From Hyphomicrobiales bacterium (lineage in GTDB: Bacteria > Pseudomonadota > Alphaproteobacteria > Rhizobiales > Rhizobiaceae), in contig UBZP01000017.1 of NCBI GenBank assembly GCA_900469965.1, positions 248,001-312,000 of the forward strand: a DNA stretch of 64,000 nucleotides, read 5' to 3'. The position numbers and the translations under genes were made by a program. Below are positions 35,484-44,324 of the stretch, in pieces. The first letter of the stretch is position 1. Every line of letters starts with the position of its first letter. The notes under the pieces were generated by a model. It did not search any database and was not told the origin of the DNA. It saw only the letters and a list, made by a program, of their open reading frames with translations.

Positions 35484-36512
35484 ATGACGCAGATGTTGAG
35501 AGCATTCGCATTGTCCATGGCCCTCGGCGCCGGCTGTCTTTCGGCCGCGGTGCAGGCCGCCGAGCCCACCCCGGTGACTCCGGACAACTTCGACCGGGCG
35601 GAAACGGACATGTATTTTGCCGCCCAGACGGCCGACGGCGGATTCGGCATGCTGCAGCACCGCCGCGAGATGATGCCGATCGACCGGCAGACCGTGATCC
35701 GCAGCAACCGCGACACGCTCTATTCCTCCGGCGTCTTCGACCTCGAGGCCGGTCCGGTGACGATATCCATGCCCGATCCGGGTGGGCGGTTCATGTCGCT
35801 GATGATCATCGACGAGGACCACTACGTGCCGTTCATCGCCCAGGGCAAGGGCAGCCACACCTTCACCAAGGAGCAGATCGGTACGCGCTACATGATGGTC
35901 GCGATCCGCACGCTCGTCGATCCCAAGGATCCTGCGGACTTGCGGGCGGCGCATGCGCTGCAGGACGGGATTGCGGTCAGGCAGGACAAGCCCGGCGAAC
36001 TCGTGGTGCCCGATTGGGACAAGGCGAGCCAGAAGAAGATCCGCGACGCGCTGCTGGTGCTGAACACAACGCTGCCGGACCTGCGCCACGCCTTCGGCAG
36101 CCGGAGCGAGGTCGACCCGATAAGGCATCTGATCGGGACGGCGGCCGCCTGGGGCGGCAATCCGGACAGGGAGGCCATCTACGTGAACGTCACGCCCAAC
36201 GAGAACGACGGCCGCACCGTCTACCGGCTGAGCGTCAAGGACGTGCCGGTCGACGGCTTCTGGTCCATCAGCGTCTACAACGCACAGGGCTTCTTCGTGC
36301 CGAATGCGCTCAATGCCTATTCGCTCAACAACCTGACGGCGGAAAAGGACGGCGACGGCAGCATCAAGGTCCAGTTCGGCGGCTGCAACGGCCAGATCGC
36401 CAACTGCCTGCCGACGCCTGCGGGTTGGAACTACCTGGTCCGCCTCTATCAGCCGAAGGCGGCGATCCTGGACGGCAGCTGGCAGTTCCCCGAGGCGCAA
36501 CCGGTTCGTTGA
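35484..36512 (+). CDS. Secreted DUF1254/DUF1214 protein
   Basis: A 342-residue protein with a signal peptide (residues 1-25, ending VQAAEP). The N-terminal DUF1254 part includes NRDTLYSSGVFDLEAGPVTI near residue 73, and the C-terminal DUF1214 part includes GFWSISVYNAQGFFVPNALNAYS near residue 253 and a cysteine pair near 293-302. These paired domains are common in envelope proteins of unknown role. AGGGGGA is near the start. It faces the solute-binding protein gene. Confidence 0.75.
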   Translation: MTQMLRAFALSMALGAGCLSAAVQAAEPTPVTPDNFDRAETDMYFAAQTADGGFGMLQHRREMMPIDRQTVIRSNRDTLYSSGVFDLEAGPVTISMPDPGGRFMSLMIIDEDHYVPFIAQGKGSHTFTKEQIGTRYMMVAIRTLVDPKDPADLRAAHALQDGIAVRQDKPGELVVPDWDKASQKKIRDALLVLNTTLPDLRHAFGSRSEVDPIRHLIGTAAAWGGNPDREAIYVNVTPNENDGRTVYRLSVKDVPVDGFWSISVYNAQGFFVPNALNAYSLNNLTAEKDGDGSIKVQFGGCNGQIANCLPTPAGWNYLVRLYQPKAAILDGSWQFPEAQPVR

Positions 36513-36560
36513 CGGCCGTCCTCGGCCGGTTGCCGCGGCCGGACGGGTTTGGAAGGGTCG

Positions 36561-37778
36561 TCACTGGACCGAAGAGACCCCCGGGCATTGCGGCGCGCGC
36601 GCTGCGAGCTGCCCGGCCGTTCTTTCTTGCGAGATCGGGCCGGGATCGGGCTGTTCCGCCGGCTGGCATTCGATCGGGACGCCGACGATGCTGTCCCAGC
36701 CCTTGATGATGATATCCCTGGCGCGCTCTTGTTCCTCGAGCGTTGGGAAGACGGGCTCGACCCGCTTCCCGCTGTCGTCGTCGAGGTGCGGCAGGTCCTG
36801 CTGCAGGCTCGCGGGCACCTTTCCCGCCCGCAGGAGGGCATCGAGCCGGATCGGCTGGCACCGGGCCTGGAGCATGATCAGTTGGGCCTCGTCGGAGTAG
36901 ACATGTTCCATCCACAGCCGGGCGGCGTTCGGATGGCGTGCAAAGGCGCTGATGGCCTGGGCATAGACGCCGGCGACGGCGCCGGTGCGCGGCCGGACGA
37001 CCTCGATGCGGGCCCGGCCCTTCAGCGCATCGCGATCGCCGAACGCGAGATAGTCCCAATGGACGAGAACGGGTGTGCGGCCATTTGCGAGGCTCTCGGT
37101 GGTACCCATCCTCGGCACGAAGTTGCCCGTTCTCTGCAGGCCGGCGAAGAAGTCGAGGCCCTGTTGCGCCGCGTCCTCCATGTTGCCCTTCGTGACGGAC
37201 AGTCCGGCGGCCAGCACGGTCAGGATCGCCTGGTTGGAGCCGGTGTCGCCGGCGATCCCGATGGCGTCTCTGTACTCGGCCGATGCCAGGTCCGCCCAGT
37301 CCTTCGGCAGCCGGGACACGCGGTCGGCGTTGACGGCGAAGACGAGCACCCCGTAGTAGCCGCCGTACCAGTATCCGTCGGGATCCCGGGCCCGGTCGGG
37401 GATCGTCTCCCAGGCGGAGACCTTGTAGGGCTGCAGCAGGCCCTCGTCCTTCGCCGATGCGGCGAAGGGCAGGCCGACGTCGACGACGTCGGGCGCCTGC
37501 GCGTCAATCTTGTCCCGGCCCGCCCGGATCGCATCCAGCTCCTCGGCCGACGCGGCCTGCGGATCGCGTTCGTCCACCGAAAGGCCATATTCCGCCTTGA
37601 AGCCGTCGATGATGCGGCCGTAGCCGCACCAGTCGCGCGGCAGGGCCATGACCACCAGCCTGCCTTCCTTGCGAGCGGCGGCGACCAGATCGTCCGGCGG
37701 CGATGCCGCGGCAACGTTCAAGGATGCAAAGAGAGCTGCTGCAGTGGCCGGCGCCCAACGTCCAAGCACGCATTCCAT
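36561..37778 (-). CDS. Orphan ABC transporter solute-binding protein
   Basis: A 405-residue periplasmic protein of the extracellular solute-binding family (iron/polyamine type). It has a signal peptide (about residues 1-25, VAAASPPDD), the RKEGRLVVMALPRDWCGYG start of the mature fold and GGYYGVLVFAVNADRV near residue 140. GGAGG lies 7 bases before the ATG. No permease or ATPase gene is adjacent, so the partner lies elsewhere, or the protein signals instead. The last 25 residues (PAEQPDPGPISQERT) look like a disordered tail. Confidence 0.75.
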   Translation of the reverse strand: MECVLGRWAPATAAALFASLNVAAASPPDDLVAAARKEGRLVVMALPRDWCGYGRIIDGFKAEYGLSVDERDPQAASAEELDAIRAGRDKIDAQAPDVVDVGLPFAASAKDEGLLQPYKVSAWETIPDRARDPDGYWYGGYYGVLVFAVNADRVSRLPKDWADLASAEYRDAIGIAGDTGSNQAILTVLAAGLSVTKGNMEDAAQQGLDFFAGLQRTGNFVPRMGTTESLANGRTPVLVHWDYLAFGDRDALKGRARIEVVRPRTGAVAGVYAQAISAFARHPNAARLWMEHVYSDEAQLIMLQARCQPIRLDALLRAGKVPASLQQDLPHLDDDSGKRVEPVFPTLEEQERARDIIIKGWDSIVGVPIECQPAEQPDPGPISQERTAGQLAARAPQCPGVSSVQ

Positions 37779-37875
37779 GGTCGCCCCTCCATCTCGCAAT
37801 GGATACGCACCGGTAAATTCTACCACCCGGGCGGCGCGCCGGCCATCAAAGAAGCATGGCCGGGCGGTTAGGCTG

Positions 37876-40284
37876 TCACGCCCTGAGGGTCCGCGTCCCG
37901 GTCGGTCCTGCCGGCGGCAGCAGCAGCCGCATGGCGTTGAGGGTGACCAGCACCGTCGCACCGGTATCGGCGAAGACGGCGATCCACAGGCCGGTGACGC
38001 CGAGAACCGTGGTGACGAGGAACACCGCCTTCAGGCCGAGCGCGATGGTGACGTTCTGGCGGATGTTGGCCATGGTCGCCCGCCCGAACGATATCGCCCG
38101 GGCGACGTCGGCGACGCGGTTGCCCATCAGCGCCACGCCGGCCGTCTCGCGGGCGAGTCCAGTGCCCGACCCCATCGCCATGCCGACGCTCGCGGCCGCA
38201 AGGGCGGCGGCGTCGTTGATCCCGTCGCCGACCATGACCGTGGTGCGACCCTCGGAGAGCTTTCTGATCGCCTCGACCTTGTCGGCCGGCAGCAGCCCGC
38301 CGCGGGCATCGTCGATCGCAAGCGCGCGGCCGATGGCGGAAGCCGTGGCCGGGTTGTCGCCGGAGAGCATCAGCGTCTTGACCCCGAGCGCCTTCAGCGC
38401 GGCGATGCCGGGGGCCGCGTCCTCGCGCGGCTCGTCGCGAAGGGCGATCGCGCCGATGCCGACCCGGTCGGCGATCACCACGGCGACGGTGTTGCCGGCC
38501 TGCTCGAAGGCCGAAATCGCCTCCGCAAGGGCCGTGCCGATCGTGCCTTCCTCGGCGGCGAAGCGGGGCGCGCCGATGAAGATTGCCCGGCTGGCCACGG
38601 TGCCGCTGACGCCGCGGCCGGCGAGCGCCTTGACGTTCGAAGCGGTGGCCGGGGCGAGCTTGCGGGCCTGCGCTTCGGCGACGATCGCCTCCGCCAGCGG
38701 GTGGCTGGAGCCCGCCTCGATCGCGGCGGCCAGCGACAGGAGGCTCTCTGCCGCGCCGTCCGCGGCATGGACGTCTGTGACCGCCGGCCGGCCGCGGGTC
38801 AGCGTGCCGGTCTTGTCGAAGGCGACGACCTCGGCCTTGGCCAGCGTCTCCAGGATCACCCCGCCCTTGGCGAGGATGCCGGCGCGGGCGGTCGAGGACA
38901 GCGCCGAGGCGACCGCTGCCGGAACGGAGATGACGAGCGCGCAGGGGCAACCGATCAGAAGCAGCGCCAGGCCGCGATAGATCCAGGTGTGCCAGTCGCC
39001 GTCGAACAGGAGCGGCGGCACGACCGCGACCATGAGGCCGAGGGCTGCGATCAGCGGCGTGTAGATGCGCGAGAAGCTGTCGATGAAGCGCTGCGCCGGG
39101 GCCCTGGCGTCCTGCGCCTCCTCGACGAGGGTGACGATGCGGGCAATGGTGTTGTCGGCCGCGGTCTTGTCGGCGCGGATCTTCAGCGCAGCGTCGATCG
39201 CGACCGAGCCGGCGAAGACCTTCTCGCCGGGGCCGCGCGAAACCGGAATGCTCTCGCCGGTGATCGCCGCCTCGTCCAGATGCGCGCGGCCCTCGACGAC
39301 GGTGCCGTCGGCGGCGACGTGGTCGCCCGGCCGCGCCAGCACGATGTGGCCGGGACGGATGGCTGCGGCCGGAACCTCGCGGACCACGCCGTCCTCCTCG
39401 ATGAAGGCGCGGTCGGGGACGAGCGAGGCGAGCGCCTCGATGCCCGCCCGCGCCCGGCCGGCGGCATAGCCCTCCAGCACCTCGCCGGTGGCGAACAGGA
39501 AGACGACCACCGTCGCCTCCGCCGGTTCGCCGATGATCACGGCGCCGATGACGGCGACCGTCATCAGCATCTCGATGGTGAATGGGGCGCCGGCGCGGGC
39601 CGCGGCGATCGCGCGCCGCGCGATCGGCAATGCCAGCAACACGGCGGCAGCGATGAACAGGTAGTGTCCGGCGATCGGCCAGAAATGGTCGACGACGAAG
39701 GCGATCGCCGTCACGAGGCCGCCCGCGATCGCATGGATCCCCTTGGGTGTCCGCCACCATTCCACCTTGGTCGGCCGCGGGGCGGGCGCGTCGGTTGCGA
39801 CGAGGTCCGCACCGTAGCCGAGGCTCCTGACGCGCTCGCCCACGGCGGTAAGCGGTGTCTTTGCCTCGTCGAGGGCGATGAACATCATCTCGCGCGGGAC
39901 GGAGACGCGGACGTCGGTGACGCCGGGCATGCCGCCGACGGCCGTCGTGATGGTGTTGGCGCAGCTCGCGCAATCCATGCCGGAAATGCGGAAGCGACGG
40001 TAGCGGTCGTCCAGTCCCGCCTCGGCCGCCGCGTCCGCGGCGCTTGCGGCATTTGCCTCCGTGGCGGCACAGCAGGCGTCCGTGTGCGTGTGATCATGAC
40101 CCGCGTGCGCATGGCCTGTGTGAGCATGGTCGGCATGATCGTGGCCGGCGTGCGCGTGGTCATGGTCGTGCTCGTGACCGGCATGGTCATGTCCTGCCTC
40201 GCAGTTCGCCGCAGGCGGGGTTGCGCCCTCGGGCTGCCTCTTTGCGGAACCGTCGTCGGCATGCGGCGGAAGGCGCTTGTCCAT
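37876..40284 (-). CDS. Zn/Cd/Pb-type heavy-metal P-type ATPase
   Basis: An 802-residue P1B ATPase. Residues 28-75 are a His/Asp/Glu-rich leader with repeated GHDH and HAH units, followed by a metal-binding domain with GMDCASC near residue 100. The ion channel motif CPC lies near residue 445, the phosphorylation site DKTGTLT near 489 and the hinge GDGINDAA near 683. The CPC plus His-rich leader fits export of Zn, Cd or Pb (ZntA/CadA group). The MerR-type regulator gene is divergent across 67 bases that hold a classic MerR promoter. Confidence 0.9.
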   Translation of the reverse strand: MDKRLPPHADDGSAKRQPEGATPPAANCEAGHDHAGHEHDHDHAHAGHDHADHAHTGHAHAGHDHTHTDACCAATEANAASAADAAAEAGLDDRYRRFRISGMDCASCANTITTAVGGMPGVTDVRVSVPREMMFIALDEAKTPLTAVGERVRSLGYGADLVATDAPAPRPTKVEWWRTPKGIHAIAGGLVTAIAFVVDHFWPIAGHYLFIAAAVLLALPIARRAIAAARAGAPFTIEMLMTVAVIGAVIIGEPAEATVVVFLFATGEVLEGYAAGRARAGIEALASLVPDRAFIEEDGVVREVPAAAIRPGHIVLARPGDHVAADGTVVEGRAHLDEAAITGESIPVSRGPGEKVFAGSVAIDAALKIRADKTAADNTIARIVTLVEEAQDARAPAQRFIDSFSRIYTPLIAALGLMVAVVPPLLFDGDWHTWIYRGLALLLIGCPCALVISVPAAVASALSSTARAGILAKGGVILETLAKAEVVAFDKTGTLTRGRPAVTDVHAADGAAESLLSLAAAIEAGSSHPLAEAIVAEAQARKLAPATASNVKALAGRGVSGTVASRAIFIGAPRFAAEEGTIGTALAEAISAFEQAGNTVAVVIADRVGIGAIALRDEPREDAAPGIAALKALGVKTLMLSGDNPATASAIGRALAIDDARGGLLPADKVEAIRKLSEGRTTVMVGDGINDAAALAAASVGMAMGSGTGLARETAGVALMGNRVADVARAISFGRATMANIRQNVTIALGLKAVFLVTTVLGVTGLWIAVFADTGATVLVTLNAMRLLLPPAGPTGTRTLRA

Positions 40285-40308
40285 TGCAAATCTCCCTGAT
40301 TTGCACCA

Positions 40309-40339
40309 CCTATAATTCCTGTAGTCACTATAGGTTCAA
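40309..40339 (-). promoter_or_regulatory. MerR-type promoter of the P-type ATPase gene
   Basis: On the minus strand TTGAAC (40339-40334) and TATAGG (40314-40309) are separated by 19 bases, the stretched spacing typical of MerR-controlled promoters. The spacer carries the dyad CCTATAG-TGA-CTACAGG (40318-40334), one mismatch from perfect. The MerR protein encoded opposite should bind it. Confidence 0.75.
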
Positions 40340-40351
40340 GCGGAAATTTGC

Positions 40352-40786
40352 ATGGAACGCGTCTTTTCGATCGGCAAGCTCGCCGAGGCCAGCGGCTCGA
40401 AGGTCGAGACCATCCGCTACTACGAGCAGATCGGCCTTCTGCCGGAGCCGGAACGCAACGCCGGCAACCAGCGCCGCTACACCGCCCGCCACTACGAACG
40501 GCTCGTCTTCGTCCTGCACGCGCGCGATCTCGGCCTGTCCATCGACGCCATCCGCCAACTGATCGACCTGTCGCAGCATCCCGACCTGCCATGCCGGGAT
40601 GCCGACGACATCGCCCAGCGCCGGCTGGAGGACGTGCGCCAGAGGATCGCCCGGCTGAAGCTGCTCGAGGCGGAGCTGGAGCGCACGCTCTCGAGCTGCA
40701 GCCACGGCACGATCGCCGAATGCAAGGTGATCGAGGCGCTGGCGCAATGCGGCGCCTGCGAGCGCCACCACCGGCCGCCGCGCTGA
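40352..40786 (+). CDS. MerR-family metal-responsive regulator (ZntR/CadR type)
   Basis: A 144-residue MerR protein. The winged helix is FSIGKLAEASGSKVETIRYYEQIGLLPEPERN (residues 5-36, given in pieces by motif SGSKVETIRYYE), followed by a dimer helix and metal-loop cysteines at PCRDADD near residue 79, SSCSHGT near 114 and AECKV near 122, plus a CGACERHH tail. Cysteine placement fits sensors of divalent soft metals. It is divergent from the P-type ATPase gene and should activate it by DNA distortion when metal binds. Confidence 0.87.
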   Translation: MERVFSIGKLAEASGSKVETIRYYEQIGLLPEPERNAGNQRRYTARHYERLVFVLHARDLGLSIDAIRQLIDLSQHPDLPCRDADDIAQRRLEDVRQRIARLKLLEAELERTLSSCSHGTIAECKVIEALAQCGACERHHRPPR

Positions 40787-40835
40787 GCGGGCATCCTGCC
40801 TTGGTGATGCCGCCGAAGGGCGCTACATAGGCGAC

Positions 40836-41126
40836 ATGACGAAGCGATCCGGAACTTTGCCGGTGCGGCTTGTGCTCGCGAGCGCGATTGCGGGCTGCGT
40901 CCCCTTGACGGCCCAGGGCCAGACCCAGACCCCGGCTGCCGCCGCGGAGAAGACAGGCGGGGGAATGGCGCCCGCGCGCGACCCCGATATTGCGGTGCAG
41001 GAGGAGTTCGATGCCGCCCGCCAGCGGGGAACCGTCGAGGCCTGGGAACTCTTCATCGCCCGCCATCCCGATCATCCGCTGGCAACGACCGCGCGGCAGG
41101 AGCTGCAACGGCTGACCGGGCCTTAG
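40836..41126 (+). CDS. Small secreted protein of unknown function
   Basis: A 96-residue protein with a signal peptide (residues 1-28, ending LTAQGQ). The mature part has an alanine-rich linker and then DIAVQEEFDAARQRGTVEAWELFIARHPDHPLATTARQELQRL, which reads like one tetratricopeptide-type helical pair. I do not recognise the family beyond that. It stands alone between the metal regulator and the DUF1810 gene. Confidence 0.5.
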   Translation: MTKRSGTLPVRLVLASAIAGCVPLTAQGQTQTPAAAAEKTGGGMAPARDPDIAVQEEFDAARQRGTVEAWELFIARHPDHPLATTARQELQRLTGP

Positions 41127-41174
41127 CGACAACGAAGGCCGCCGGGACGGGAGCAACGGCAGGAGGAGCGGAAC

Positions 41175-41606
41175 ATGACGGAGCATGCGGTCCATGGCCT
41201 CGACCGGTTCCACGAGGCGCAGGCCAGGGTCTATCCGGATGCGCTCGCGGAACTGAGGCGCGGTCGGAAGGAGACGCACTGGATGTGGTTCGTCTTTCCG
41301 CAGGTTGAGGGTCTCGGCGCGTCGGCGATGTCGCAGCGCTATGCGATCGGGTCTGCGGCCGAGGCGCGGGCCTATCTCGACGACCCGGTGCTCGGCGCCC
41401 GCCTGCGCGAATGCGTCGAAGCCCTGCTTTCCGTCCGCAACCGCAGCGCGCGCGAGATCATGGGAACCCCTGACGACGTGAAGCTGCAGTCGTCGCTGAC
41501 CCTGTTTGCCGCGGTCGCCGACGATCCCGCGCTGTTCGAGCGGGCAATCGCCCGCTTCTTCGACGGCCAACGCGACAGCCGCACGGTGGCGTTCCTGGCG
41601 CCCTGA
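41175..41606 (+). CDS. DUF1810 family protein
   Basis: A 143-residue protein of DUF1810. Hallmarks are LDRFHEAQ at residue 9, ELRRGRKETHWMWFVFPQVEGLG near 25-45, SAEARAYLDDPVLGARLRECVEAL and DVKLQSSLTLFAAV. The family is conserved across bacteria and fungi; the compact H-W-W-F-P core suggests a calpastatin-like fold, and the function is unknown. GGAGGAG precedes the start. Confidence 0.85.
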   Translation: MTEHAVHGLDRFHEAQARVYPDALAELRRGRKETHWMWFVFPQVEGLGASAMSQRYAIGSAAEARAYLDDPVLGARLRECVEALLSVRNRSAREIMGTPDDVKLQSSLTLFAAVADDPALFERAIARFFDGQRDSRTVAFLAP

Positions 41607-41820
41607 TGGCGAAAGCCGGCGGCAAGCGCGGCGCCGGCGCTGAATTCCGGCCGGAGCGCCCTATCTCTGCCCGCAACCGGCAGGCAAGTGCGCAAATTTT
41701 GACCACAAAGGAAAAATTTTTTGCAAATGCCGCCTCCGGCCACCGGTTTCGACGCTCCGCGGGGCGACGAATTCTGCGATCTATGGCGCATCGATTTCAT
41801 GACCAGATACGGAGACAAAG

Positions 41821-42594
41821 ATGTCCTGGTTCAAGACCCTCGCCACCGCCACCCTCGTCCAGGCGGTCCTGCTGCTTCCGGCCGCCGCCGGCGAAAACCT
41901 CGCCGCGATCCAGTCGGCCGGCGTGCTGAAGATCGGCACCGAGGGGACCTATGCCCCCTTCACCTATCACGATACGAGCGGCAAGCTCGTCGGCTTCGAC
42001 GTCGAGATCGGCGAGGCGGTCGCAGCCAAGCTCGGCGTGAAGGCGGAATTTCTGGAAGGCAAGTGGGACGGGCTGATCGCCGGCCTCGACGCCAACCGCT
42101 ATGACGCCGTCATCAACCAGGTCGGCATCACCGATGCGCGCAAGCAGAAATACGACTTCTCCGAGCCGTACATCGCCTCCAAGGCGGTGCTGATCGTGCG
42201 CGCCGACGACGACGGCATCAAGGGCTTCGAGGACCTGAAGGGCAAGAAGGCGGCCCAGTCGCTGACCTCCAACTTCGGCAAGCTCGCCGAGGCGAACGGC
42301 GCCGAGCTCGTGGGCACCGACGGCTTCGACCAGTCGATCCAGCTGGTGCTGACCGGCCGCGCCGACGCCACCATCAACGACAGCCTGTCCTTCCTCGACT
42401 TCAAGAAGCAGAAGCCCGACGCCAACGTGAAGATCGCCGCCGAGCAGGCCGATGCCGACTACTCGGGCATCATCGTGCGCAAGGGCGAGCCGGAACTGGT
42501 CGAGGCGCTGAACAAGGCGCTGGCCGAGATCAAGGCCGACGGCACCTACCAGAAGATCTCCGACAAGTATTTCGGCCAGGACGTCTCGAAGTAA
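41821..42594 (+). CDS. Cystine/polar amino acid ABC transporter, binding protein
   Basis: A 257-residue periplasmic binding protein with a signal peptide (residues 1-24, AAAGEN). It shows LKIGTEGTYAPFTYHD near residue 37, LVGFDVEIGEAVAAKLG near 57 and the NQVGITDARKQKYDFSEPY motif near 97. These match the cystine-binding group (FliY/TcyA). The permease and ATPase follow after a 189-base gap that carries GC-rich hairpins, an arrangement that often gives more binding protein than membrane parts. Confidence 0.85.
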   Translation: MSWFKTLATATLVQAVLLLPAAAGENLAAIQSAGVLKIGTEGTYAPFTYHDTSGKLVGFDVEIGEAVAAKLGVKAEFLEGKWDGLIAGLDANRYDAVINQVGITDARKQKYDFSEPYIASKAVLIVRADDDGIKGFEDLKGKKAAQSLTSNFGKLAEANGAELVGTDGFDQSIQLVLTGRADATINDSLSFLDFKKQKPDANVKIAAEQADADYSGIIVRKGEPELVEALNKALAEIKADGTYQKISDKYFGQDVSK

Positions 42595-42605
42595 GCCTGC
42601 CGGAC

Positions 42606-42626
42606 CCCCTCCCGACCAGGGAGGGG
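42606..42626 (+). terminator. Attenuator-like hairpin after the binding-protein gene
   Basis: CCCCTCCC and GGGAGGGG form an 8-base-pair stem with a GACCA loop, followed by only three T. A related GC-rich repeat, CCCCC-TTGTGGG-GAGGGGG, is at about 42711-42728. Both lie between the binding-protein and permease genes and may limit read-through or protect the upstream mRNA. Confidence 0.5.
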
Positions 42627-42783
42627 TTTCGTGTGCCCCTTCGCATTGCCGGCCATGGCGGACAGGCCGCGGGCCGGTCTTGGCCGGATCGACAGCGATG
42701 CCGCCGCGACCCCCTTGTGGGGAGGGGGCGTGGAAGGGTATTTCCAGAAGCACCCGGCCACATCGCGAAGAGTAGGAACGCCC

Positions 42784-43464
42784 TTGCCGCACTGGCTCCA
42801 ACTGATGCTCGATTCGCTCGGCCCGCTGCTTCTGGCCGGGCTGAAGTTCACCGTGCCGCTGACGCTTCTGTCCTTTGCCCTCGGGCTCGGGCTCGGACTG
42901 CTGGTGGCGATCGTCCGGCTGTTTGCGCCGGCGCCGCTCGTCGCCATCGCCCGCTTCTACGTCTGGATCTTCCGCGGCACGCCGCTGCTCGTCCAGCTGT
43001 TCGTGATCTTCTACGGCCTCCCGAGCCTCGGCATCCTGCTCGACGCCTTCCCCGCAGCGCTGATCGGCTTCACCCTCAACATCGGCGCCTACACCTCGGA
43101 GATCATCCGCGCGGTGATCGCCTCGGTGCCGCGGGGGCAGTGGGAGGCGTCCTACTCGATCGGCATGAGCTGGGGCCAGGCGATGCGGCGCACCATCCTG
43201 CCGCAGGCGGGACGCACCGCGGTGCCGCCCTTGTCCAACACCTTCATCTCGCTGGTCAAGGACACGTCGCTCGCCGCCGCGATCACCGTGCCCGAGCTGT
43301 TCCAGACGGCGCAGCGGATCGTCGCCACCACCTACGAGCCGCTGATTCTCTATATCCTCGCCGCGCTGATCTACCTCGCCATGAGCTCGGTCTTGTCGGC
43401 GCTGCAGGTGCGGCTGGAAAAGCGTTTCGCCCGCTATGGCGGCTTCCTGGAGGCACGGGCATGA
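42784..43464 (+). CDS. Cystine/polar amino acid ABC transporter, permease
   Basis: A 226-residue inner-membrane permease with about five helices. The family motifs are FVWIFRGTPLLVQLFVIFYGLP-like sequence near residue 60 and the ATPase-docking EASYSIGMSWGQAMRRTILPQAG near residue 120. It probably starts at a TTG (42784) six bases after AGGA; the ATG at 42805 would trim the first residues. The stop overlaps the ATPase start by 4 bases (ATGA). Confidence 0.87.
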   Translation: MPHWLQLMLDSLGPLLLAGLKFTVPLTLLSFALGLGLGLLVAIVRLFAPAPLVAIARFYVWIFRGTPLLVQLFVIFYGLPSLGILLDAFPAALIGFTLNIGAYTSEIIRAVIASVPRGQWEASYSIGMSWGQAMRRTILPQAGRTAVPPLSNTFISLVKDTSLAAAITVPELFQTAQRIVATTYEPLILYILAALIYLAMSSVLSALQVRLEKRFARYGGFLEARA

Positions 43465-44222
43465 TCGAGCTGTCGCATATCGAGAAGCGCTTCGGCGACA
43501 ACCTCGTCCTGAAGGACGTCAGCGTCGAGATGGGGGAGGGTTCGGTCACCGCCCTCGTCGGTCCCTCGGGGGGCGGCAAGAGCACGCTGCTGCGCTGCGT
43601 CAATCTGCTCGAGATCCCGACCAGCGGGTCGGTGCGCATCGGCGAGGAAGCGCTGTCCTTCTCGCCGGGCGGCCGGGTCGGCTGGGGCGACATCCAGCGG
43701 CTGCGCCGGCAGACCGGCATGGTGTTCCAGAACTTCCAGCTCTTTCCGCATCGCACCGCGATCGAGAACGTCATGGAGGGGCTGGTGACGGTGCTGAAAT
43801 GGCCCTCGGAGCGCGCCCGCGCCCGGGCCATGGAACTGCTGGAAAAAGTGGGCATGGCGCACAAGGCCGATGCCTGGCCGGCGACGCTGTCGGGCGGCCA
43901 GCAGCAGCGCGTGGCGATTGCGCGGGCGCTTGCCCCGTCCCCGCGCGTCTTGCTGTGCGACGAGCCGACATCGGCGCTGGATCCGGAGCTCGCCGAGGAA
44001 GTGGTGGATGTGCTCGGGCGGCTTGCCCGCGAGGGCACCACGATGATGATGGCGACGCACGACCTGCGCCTCGCTTCGCGCGTCGCCGACAAGGTCGTCT
44101 TCCTCGACGGCGGGACGATCGTGGAAAGCGGCGCGCCTGCGAAGATCTTCTCCCGGCCGGAGCGCGAGCGCACCAAGCGCTTCATCGCCTCGCTGAACGT
44201 GGCCGCCGACTACGAGATCTGA
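43461..44222 (+). CDS. Cystine/polar amino acid ABC transporter, ATPase
   Basis: A 253-residue ABC ATPase. It has Walker A GPSGGGKST near residue 34, the Q-loop MVFQNFQLF near 88, signature LSGGQQQR near 145, Walker B VLLCDEPTSALDP near 166 and the switch histidine in MATHDLRL. An insertion before the Q-loop (SFSPGGRVGWGDIQ) is usual for the amino-acid group. It powers uptake with the permease and binding protein upstream. Confidence 0.9.
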   Translation: MIELSHIEKRFGDNLVLKDVSVEMGEGSVTALVGPSGGGKSTLLRCVNLLEIPTSGSVRIGEEALSFSPGGRVGWGDIQRLRRQTGMVFQNFQLFPHRTAIENVMEGLVTVLKWPSERARARAMELLEKVGMAHKADAWPATLSGGQQQRVAIARALAPSPRVLLCDEPTSALDPELAEEVVDVLGRLAREGTTMMMATHDLRLASRVADKVVFLDGGTIVESGAPAKIFSRPERERTKRFIASLNVAADYEI

Positions 44223-44324
44223 ACCGGACACGGTTGCGCCCTTGGCCGCGGCCGGCGCAGGCCGATCTGAATGAAAGTCAAGGGCGGATTTGCTTTCGCT
44301 GCGCGAGTCGGACATCGTTTGCCG

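Noticed and set aside
37648-40299. Open frame of 883 codons on the plus strand
   Set aside because: It is antisense to the P-type ATPase and the start of the solute-binding protein; composition is that of a shadow frame.
41690-41820. T/A-rich patch considered as a riboswitch upstream of the amino acid transporter
   Set aside because: No conserved aptamer pairing was found; it is probably an ordinary promoter.
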